From Anagrus nilaparvatae (Eukaryota; Arthropoda; Insecta; Hymenoptera; Mymaridae): 64,000 nucleotides of DNA. Both the position numbers and the translations under genes were made by a program. The notes below the pieces were generated by a model that did not search any database, was not told the origin of the DNA, and saw only the letters and a program-made list of their open reading frames with translations. Below, piece by piece: positions 56,477 through 64,000 of the stretch. The stretch's first letter is position 1. Each line of letters begins with the position of its first letter. The stretch spans positions 4,878,001 to 4,942,000 of the forward strand of contig JAKSXM010000263.1 of assembly GCA_022575985.1 (NCBI GenBank), in the 5' to 3' direction.

Positions 56477-57612
56477 AGCAATTATTTTAAAAGTGATACT
56501 TAATTTGAGCCTGGAATCGTAAATTTTTTTTTTGAGGGCACATCGATATGACCCGTGTTTTCAGATAGTTTAAACCTTCAGAAAACCGAAAAAAATCGTG
56601 AGCAAGAAATCGGGAATAGGTGCCAAAAAGATTTTTTCACTTATATGTCAAAAACCGTGTTTTTCGTATCTGAGCTACCCCAAATTTATAAAATAACTTT
56701 TTAGGTAAATAAAATTTTAAAAAATAGATAAGAAAATCGAATTGCCAGGGAAAAACGACTTCAAAAGATAAAAAAACTTATCTTTTTACGATGAAATTTA
56801 GCCAAGTTATCGACAATTAAAGATTTTGTTCAAATTCGGCTTAAAAAAGATTGAGATTTTATTGAAAAAAGCCTGTTTCTGAACTTTAAACATGCATTAC
56901 TCGCTTGATTTTCATCGTAAAATAATAATTTTTTTTTTTTTAATTGATTAATTTTTTCCTGGCAATTCATTTCTTTAAGAAAAAAATTATTTTTATTGAC
57001 AAAATTTTAATTTTTAGATCAAAAACTGTGTTAAGTAAATCTTGCTATTTACAGTTTTCAAAGGCTTTTGACCTAAAAATTGAAATTTGGTCAATAAAAA
57101 TCATCTTTTTTCTTAAAGAAATGAATTGCCAGGAAAAAATTAATCAATTAAAAAAAAAAAAATTATTATTTTACGATGAAAATCAAGTGAGTAATGCATG
57201 TTTAAAGTTCAGAAACAGGCTTTTTTCAATAAAATCTCAATATTTTTTAAGACGAATTTGAGCAAAATCTTAAATTGACGATAACTTGGCTAAATTTCAT
57301 CGTAAAAACAAAAGTTTTTTTTTCTTCTGGAGTGGTTTTTCCCTGGCAATCAGATTTTTTTATCTATTTTAAAAAATTTTATTTACCTAAAAAGTTATTT
57401 TAAAAATTTGGGGTAGCTCAGATACGAAAAACACGTTTTTTGACATAAAAGTGAAAAAATCTTTTTGGCACCTATCGCCGATTTCTTGTTCACGATTTTT
57501 TTCGGTTTTCTAAAGGTTTAAACTATCTGAAAACACGGGTCATATCGATGTGCCCTCAAAAAAAAAATTACGATTCCAGGCTCAAATTAAGTATCCTTTT
57601 TAAAATAATTGC
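56477..57612. mobile_element. Foldback element, family F1 (complete copy)
   Basis: The left end GCAATTATTTTAAAAGTGAT and right end TTTTAAAATAATTGC are complementary, and the arms pair to a centre near 57,044 (e.g. GGGCACATCGATATGACCC at 56,538 with its mirror at 57,536; GAGCTACCCCAAATT at 56,671 with its mirror at 57,419). Total 1.1 kb, no coding frame. It defines the full element of which 28,611-29,566 and 36,228-36,873 are partial copies. Confidence 0.9.
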
Positions 57613-58225
57613 TAATATATTATTCCTTTCAATAATGTTTCAATACTATAACCCTTTACTTTTTTTTTTCAAACAAATGCATGATCTCAGTTTTTTTTTT
57701 TTACTTATTCATATACTTTGTTTAAAATTTACTAGTAAATCATTAAGAAAAAGGAAAATTGTTGAATTTGATTTCTAATGTTAAAAAAAATTTTAAATTA
57801 TTTTTCTTAATTTTACATAAAACTCTATATAAAAAAATTAGTTCTTAAATCCTTTCACCACATGCAAAAACTTCAAAAAAAAATTTAACATTATAAAATT
57901 TCCATTTTCTTATTATATTTTTTTTTTTTTAATTATTAAAAACACCAATAATATAAATTTACCAATTCTTTTTTTTTATATTTTAAAATCCCGTAACACT
58001 TTAATTCTTTCGAATATTTTTAAAAACTAAATTTAAACTATTATACTTCCCAATATTAAATTACTTAAATAATAAATAAAAAAATAAATATAAATACTTA
58101 ATTTAATTTCTTTATTTTATAATATTTTATTCCCTATAATGAGTTTGGCATCTCTTTTTCTTTTTACTTTAATAAAATTTCAATTCTTATGTTTAAAATC
58201 TTGCACAAAAAAATTTGTTTTTCAG
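57613..58225. other. AT-rich, probable intron
   Basis: Ends in a TTTGTTTTTCAG acceptor at 58,225. No exon recognised upstream. Confidence 0.5.
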
Positions 58226-58398
58226 TTTAATACATCGCTATACAATGGAACGACTATATAATGCTGACGAACTAGTAAAAATTTTATATAATCAACCCTT
58301 ATCTAATCTACCTGTTTTTACTGGTCAGCTTTATGAACATTTAAAAAAATATTCCATTGTAGTTGTAAGTAAAAAAAAAATCAAAAAAAAAGATTTAT

Positions 58399-60644
58399 TT
58401 TATTATTGGCTAATTCCATGTGAAACGTACGTTGACTTCCAGATGGGGTCTTCCGATTGGGCTGTAACTTTGCACAGGTGATTATACATATAAAATGTCC
58501 TCACTCCCCAATTTTTACGTCTTCAAATCGTTTCTAGCCGTCTCTGTGAATTTTTGAAAATTGGGACCGATTTTAAAGCTCTCAGTCACCAACTTTTGCT
58601 TCGTAATATAAAAGCATGAAAAAATGTTAAAAAAATTATTAGAAAAACGGTTTCGATCGGAAATTTCCCTGGCTATCCGAATTTCTATACCGTTTTTTAA
58701 AATTTTCACGTGGAAAGCCGGAAAATTGGAAAATGTGAGCCGTACCGGCTGTAGCTCATAGCTCAAAACCCGTCACTTCAAATAACTTCAAACTGGGACT
58801 GGAGACAGAGTATTCCATATACTTTCACCTGGTATTAATATGGGTATGGGTATTTTCATATACGGAAAAGTTATAACGATAAAAAGTGAAATTTTCCGAT
58901 TTCGGAAATGCAATTTTAGCCAAAAATACTATTTTTACATGCAAATTTAAGCAAAACCGATTTCATATGTAAAATTTATTATAAAATAAATTATTTTTTA
59001 ATGCCTTTAAAACTTTTCTATTGATATATATATAGTCAATTCTACGAAATTAGACTTTCTATAAAAAGCTATTCAAGTAATTCTTAGTGAAAATGACCTA
59101 ATAGGAAAACGAATGTCAGGAATTTTGAAAAATCAAATTCGGCTGGATTTAGTATGTTAAAATATGACACCTTACCAATTTTTATGGTTCTGGATTAAAA
59201 ATTTTTGAAATAGCAGCTGTTTTTTGAATTAAAAATATTTTCCAGTTTTTAAAGAAAATCTGAGTAAATTTAGTATTTTAATTTTTTTACACTCTGAACA
59301 GAGCTCAAAAACTATTTTCAATCATAGTAAATAGCTGAAACTTCTTACTGCGAGTAATTTCGGCTGTCAGTTTTTGGAAAAACATCGAGAAAGCTGAATA
59401 AAACTAAAATTCTAAAGGAAAATTTTTTTTTAATATGGATTTTTAATTATTATATTTTATAATTATTTGTTTTTTAAGTTCTTCAAAACTAAAAAGGTTA
59501 AATACCCAGAAATAGAAATTTTAAAAAAGAATTAAAATTTTCTTTTTGAAAAACAGTAATTTTAAGTGCAACAAAAAGGAAAAGAATTTCCCAGTGTTTG
59601 AAAAATCCACATTAAAAAAAAAAAATTCCTTTAGAATTTTAGTTTTATTCAGCTTTCTCGATGTTTTTCCAAAAACTGACAGCCGAAATTACTCGCAGTA
59701 AGAAGTTTCAGCTATTTACTATGATTGAAAATAGTATTTGAGCTCTGTTCAGAGTGTAAAAAAATTAAAATACAAAATTTACTTAGATTTTCTTTAAAAA
59801 TTGGAAAATATTTTTAATTAAAAAGCAGCTGCTATTTCAAAATTTTTTAATCCAGAACCATAAAAATTGGTAAGGTGTCATATTTTAACATACTAAATCC
59901 AGCCGAATTTGATTTTTCAAAATTCCTGACATTCGTTTTCCTATTAGGTCATTTTCACTAAGAATTACTTGAATAGCTTTTTATAGAAAGTCTAATTTCG
60001 TAGAATTGACTATATATATATCAATAGAAAAGTTTTAAAGGCATTAAGAAATAATTTATTTTATAATAAATTTTACATATCAAATCGGTTTTGCTTAAAT
60101 TTGCATGTAAAAATAGTATTTTTGGCTAAAATTGCATTTCCGAAATCGGAAAATTTCACTTTTTATCGTTATAACTTTTCCGTATATGAAAATACCCATA
60201 CCCATATTAATACCAGGTGAAAGTATATGGAATACTCTGTCTCCAGTTCCAGTTTGAAGTTATTTGAAGTGACGGGTTTTGAGCTATGAGCTACAGCCGG
60301 TACGGCTCACATTTTCCAATTTTCCGGCTTTCCACGTGAAAATTTTAAAAAACGGTATAGAAATTCGGATAGCCAGGGAAATTTCCGATCGAAACCGTTT
60401 TTCTAATAATTTTTTTAACATTTTTTCATGCTTTTATATTACGAAGCAAAAGTTGGTGACTGAGAGCTTTAAAATCGGTCCCAATTTTCAAAAATTCACA
60501 GAGACGGCTAGAAACGATTTGAAGACGTAAAAATTGGGGAGTGAGGACATTTTATATGTATAATCACCTGTGCAAAGTTACAGCCCAATCGGAAGACCCC
60601 ATCTGGAAGTCAACGTACGTTTCACATGGAATTAGCCTATTATT
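58399..60644. mobile_element. 2.2 kb palindromic foldback element in a JmjC intron
   Basis: TTATTATTGGCTAATTCCATG at the left is mirrored by CATGGAATTAGCC(T)ATTATTAA at the right; the arms pair almost perfectly to a centre near 59,522. As a result the same 83-codon reading frame occurs on the minus strand at 58,515-58,766 and on the plus strand at 60,279-60,530. There is no transposase. The element lies between exon A and exon B of the JmjC gene. Confidence 0.93.
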
Positions 60645-61200
60645 AATTAATTTTTTTTTTTACTTTTTTTATCACTCATTTTTCTTTTTCTAGCTTAAAA
60701 ATTCATGTCAATCACGACCTAAAATTCCCTTATTCGACTGGGCCAACCGTTTACCCCCCAAATATTTTAGACGTGAGAATTTTGCACCTGAATTTCTTAA
60801 TGACTATCAAACTCCCCCATTTCGTGTTTTAGATACTTTCGATAATAAAAATCCTGGATTAATTAAGAAAGATTTTTTATCTAAACTTAAACAACCACCT
60901 GTCGCTGAATCTCCTACGCTATCTGATGTTCCCCGAATTATTGACCAATTCACTTTAACAGATCAATTTTGGGAAAACATAGGCGACCATAAGGACCCTT
61001 ATGAAAATAATTATTATATTAATTTTACACAACCTGATGGCACAAGTCACAATATCATTGAAACCTTTTTCCCCGTACTCCAGGTAAATATTTATTATTA
61101 AATTAATAAAAACTATCATAATTTTACGTTTATTTTATTCCTTTTCTTTTTTTTTTTTTTTAGGACTCACTGTTCCTATGACTTACGCAAGCTGTTATGG

Positions 61201-62167
61201 ATGTAAGTTGTATGGTCTAGCCAGTATCGAAGTCAGTTGCTTTCACCCTCCTGATCTGGTGATATTTGGTTCCACTGGACCCCGTAGGATATGTTTTTGG
61301 AATGGAAGCAAAAATTACACTAGTAGTTGATTATGATATCTTTTATTTCCTCCTTGTTCAACAAAGACCTTTTTATAATCTAACAGGAATGTAAATCACG
61401 CCCGGTTATAGATGCAATGTATTTTAATGACCCGAAGTAGATGTTTTCGATCACTAACCTGATCCGTGTGTCAGTCGTGATAACTCCGAAGTGCCTTCCT
61501 TGTGGCCGGTGACTGGCTTATATAGCTTTTTAGTATGGGGGTTGATAGTGGGTTTGGTTTGTAAAAATGTGGGAGTCAAATCTCCGATTGGTTCATGTTA
61601 ATGCGTCTCTTGGAGGCGTGTGCTATTATCGCGTCTATGATTGGTCGCAAGTAATATGTGCTTTGCGAGGTTGCTATAGGAACGTCTATTGGGGGTAATT
61701 ATGATAGATAAAGTCTTTTCAATAGAATTCCCAAGTGTATAGCAAATGGTTTGTTAGAAGGGTGGTTTTCTATAGACTGAAATTAAAATACATAGACTCT
61801 TTTATTCTTTACTGTAAGGGTGGTTTTCTATAGATTGGAAGGGTAGTTTTCTATAGACTGAAATTAAAATACATATACTCTTTTTAATGAATTTCTCAAG
61901 TGTATTATTCTTTACTGTAAGGGTGGTTTTCTAAAGGTTGAGATTAACTACATAGGCTCCTTTTGATGAAAGTAATTGGAAGGGTGGTTTTCTATAGACT
62001 GAGATTGGATGTGTAGATTCTATTCTATGGGTTACTTGAATAGTGATTGTTGTGTGGGGTTATATTTGTAAGACGGTTTGGAAGTCGAAAAATTATATGT
62101 ACTAACTATATTCGCCATGCCACATGGTAGTGATTAAGGCAAAAATATTGAAATCTTAGGAAAGCCC
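61201..62167. other. Large intron with transposon-like and minisatellite content
   Basis: Starts with a perfect GTAAGT donor after exon C, but the acceptor before exon D is weak (CCCTCGAG). The left part (61,220-61,700) is GC-richer than its surroundings and looks like inserted element sequence of unknown family. The right part (61,755-62,010) repeats 'AAGGGTGGTTTTCTATAGACTGA' about six times. Confidence 0.5.
61755..62010 (+). repeat. AAGGGTGGTTTTCTATAGA minisatellite
   Basis: The word occurs at about 61,757, 61,816, 61,840 (variant), 61,919 (variant), 61,980 with irregular spacers that share GAAATTAAAATACATA.ACTC and ATTCTTTACTGT. Confidence 0.8.
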
Positions 62168-63209
62168 TCGAGGTTCCTGCACATCTTTGCACCTAGAATA
62201 TGGCGAACTTTTTTCTGCCAATTACCTAATTAGTGGCTTAAAACTATGGACAGGTTTTCCCGCTTCTGCCCTTTGCGATTTCCTAGCAGGTATGAAGCCT
62301 TACAAGTTATCTTATCCTGGATGTTCGTTTCGTAAGGTAACTTGTCGTACCAATTGCAAACCTCAGGGTTGCGTTAAAAATTGTGCAAATAGAACCAAAT
62401 TCTGCAGTATTGTACAACCTTGTGCATTTTGTAAATCCCGAGTAGCTCCCTTTCATGAAAGCTATATTTTTCCAACCATTGACTTTTTAAATAAACACCG
62501 AATTCCACGATTTTACGTATTACAGGAACCAGGAGACCTAGCCCTTTTAAACTCTTCTACCCCCCACTTTGTTTTTAACTATTTGGACAGTTCCGCTGGT
62601 ATATTATTGCCCATTTTCTATTTATTTCAATTCAATAAATTTATAATTATTATTTTTTTTTTCAGAGGCGGTAAATTTTCTTCCTGATAAATGTCTTGAT
62701 TTATTAAAACAAGAATATACTTGTGAATGCACGGTAACTTAACGTCATAAAGTAGAAACCAACCCCAATTCTAAAGTATTAAAACCCTTTTATTTTCCTT
62801 TTACAACATGTGATAATTATCCTGCTTTTAATGACAGAGTCATTTACGAATACTATCTTCGTAAACATGAATCAGTTGCTAGCCTTCATTCTTCAGTATC
62901 TGTGACTCTTTCTCCCCTTAATTATCAAAACATAGAGCATGCTCCTATTTTAAATCCAATAGTGTCTGACTATAATTTTCCTACCACAACAGTATCTAAT
63001 CCTAATTCTACAATAATATCTAATCCTATTTTTCCTATTTTTAATAATTTTGAGACTCCAATAAATTATAGTTCTCCCTCTATTAATAAGATTACAACCT
63101 TAATATTATCTGAACATAATTATTTTCGACACCATTTATCTCCTACTAGTAAGTCTACTAGTTTTAATTCTAATGACCGCGTTGATTCTTTTACTTGTCC
63201 CATTTGCAA

Positions 63210-64000
63210 TTTTTTTTTTTTTTTTTTTTTTTTGGGCCCCTTCAAGAAGGGGCCTTTTTCGTAGGACGAGGAGAATGCATTTACGCATACCATACACGCG
63301 TACTGTATGGTTATGTGGGACTCAACCTCAAATTTGTATCTGGGGTTGCCCAGATATACACAATTGAGGAATTACAATACCCACTAAACTCCCCACCCTC
63401 CTGCATTTATGACAATATCATAGAATCCGGACCGGGACTCCCTGTTTAGGTATTACTTCGGTCCGGAAACAATGCAGCCCAGGCATTTCTTCGCCATACC
63501 CTGTCAATAAAGGAGGAGATTTTCCTACGAGAGGAAACCTTCCTCCTTTTTTCCAATCAGTGTCGCCCGTACGTACTCTGCCACACTGTACCAGTTAGCG
63601 GCACTGCGGAAATAACCGTGACCAGTTAGGAACTGTGTGAGGTAGAAGTCTACCTCTCCATGATCACGGGTCATCCAGCTTTCCAAATCGATGATAAGGC
63701 GGTGCGTCCAACGTCCCCACGGGTCACCATTCCACCTATACTGCCAACATTCCATTGTGCGGGAGCGGGCGCGAACGGAAGCTACGTCGCGCTCTTCTTC
63801 CCCACGGTTATAGATCGCCTGCCTTTCCAAGGCAAGCAGGTCGATGGAAATCACCCGTGCCACCACCTGGATCGCTGGCTCTGATACTGTCTTGTACAAG
63901 CAAGCGATTCGAAGTGCCCCCTGCCTCTGTACTGCCTTTAGTTTCTTGCAGTACTTTTTTATGCGGACATTGTCCGCCCACACCTCTGCACCGTAGAGCA
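63210..64000 (-). mobile_element. R1-type non-LTR retrotransposon, copy C (runs off the window)
   Basis: Begins at a T-run (poly-A tail of the minus strand) at 63,210-63,232, followed by the same GGGCCCCTTCAAGAAGGGGCC hairpin and 3' UTR as copy A. It cuts exon E of the JmjC gene after TCPICN. The ORF2 C-terminus (63,525-63,983 and beyond) has an in-frame internal deletion compared with copy A. The 5' part lies outside the window. Confidence 0.92.
63525..64000 (-). CDS. R1-type ORF2 C-terminal part, copy C (internally deleted)
   Basis: Collinear with copy A (VWADNVRIKKYCKKLKAVQR; TMECWQYRWNGDPWGRWTHR) up to FLTGHGYFR, then joined directly to SAANWYSVAEYVRATLIG. About 62 codons that include the C-terminal zinc motif (C-x2-C ... 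HTFFGC) are missing, with the frame kept. The deletion points share GCG. Upstream part outside the window. Confidence 0.85.
   Translation of the reverse strand, partial: LYGAEVWADNVRIKKYCKKLKAVQRQGALRIACLYKTVSEPAIQVVARVISIDLLALERQAIYNRGEEERDVASVRARSRTMECWQYRWNGDPWGRWTHRLIIDLESWMTRDHGEVDFYLTQFLTGHGYFRSAANWYSVAEYVRATLIGKKEEGFLS

Larger units (their letters stand above)
58226..63209 (+). pseudogene. JmjC-domain protein gene (putative Fe/2-oxoglutarate demethylase family), damaged
   Basis: Exons seen: A 58,226-58,364 (ERLYNADELVKILY, phase 2 in, phase 0 out); B 60,694-61,083 (PLFDWANRLPPKYF ... DQFWENIGD); C 61,164 to about 61,200 (LTVPMTYASCYG); D about 62,168-62,598 (SLHLEYGELFSANYLISGLK, KLWTGFP, cysteine-rich middle, EPGDLALLNSSTPHFVFN); E 62,666-63,209 (EAVNFLPD ... 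TCPICN). The H-x-E pair (codons 62,190-62,198), the later TPH His and EAVNF are JmjC iron-site landmarks; similar to KDM4/JARID-type enzymes. Exon B ends one base out of frame with C (in TTTTTCCCC near 61,071), a TAA interrupts exon E near 62,738, and a LINE cuts exon E at 63,210. Upstream and 3' exons lie outside or were not found. Probably a pseudogene or a mis-assembled gene. Confidence 0.72.

Noticed and set aside
58515..58766. Two identical 83-codon frames (58,515-58,766 minus and 60,279-60,530 plus) as a duplicated gene
   Set aside because: They are the two arms of a palindrome, with no domain and no lesion-independent evidence of coding.
1..64000. tRNA and rRNA genes
   Set aside because: No cloverleaf with A/B boxes or rRNA-like block was recognised by eye on either strand; a dedicated scan would be needed to exclude them.

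Overview
The window is AT-rich eukaryotic DNA (spliced exons, LINEs, LTR elements, satellites, foldback elements), best explained as an insect genome. A hymenopteran, possibly a parasitoid wasp, is my guess from the transposon and viral gene flavour, but no single-copy gene here proves the species. Most of the window is repeats and dead elements; intact host coding sequence is scarce.

Layout. 1-8,230: a satellite with a dimeric repeat of about 535 bp (two related halves of about 267 bp), interrupted at 6,594-7,800 by hairpin MITEs. 8,960-11,890: a second, degenerate tandem array split by a 5'-truncated CR1/L2-type LINE. 11,895-13,430: a 1.5 kb palindrome. 13,431-18,700: non-coding, with microsatellites and poly-C repeats. 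18,700-28,566: the most coherent block, a decayed endogenous Maverick/Polinton (adintovirus-like) element on the + strand. Its order is protein-primed DNA polymerase B fragment, packaging ATPase, small conserved proteins, phospholipase A2, integrase with chromodomain, penton-like protein, pVI-like protein, hexon-like capsid protein, conserved exonuclease-like protein, adenain-like protease, unknown protein. The core replication, integration and capsid genes carry stops and frameshifts; several small ORFs remain open.

28,610-37,500: foldback elements, a striking 0.4 kb array of CATACGG/CCGTATG words, one MORN-repeat exon (minus strand), a TIR element with internal tandem repeats, and dispersed repeats. 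37,519-53,400: remains of a Gypsy-like endogenous retrovirus in an odd arrangement. A + strand LTR, gag and an OTU-like ORF are followed by an inverted LTR and a minus-strand env. The env is split by three later insertions (two R1-type LINEs and one 1.4 kb non-coding element), two of them with clean target duplications.

54,152-55,774: three phase-1 exons of a secreted cysteine-rich (EB-module) protein. 58,226-63,209: exons of a JmjC-domain protein gene with a 1-bp frame break, one in-frame stop, a 2.2 kb palindrome in an intron, and a third copy of the R1-type LINE inserted in an exon (63,210 to the window edge).
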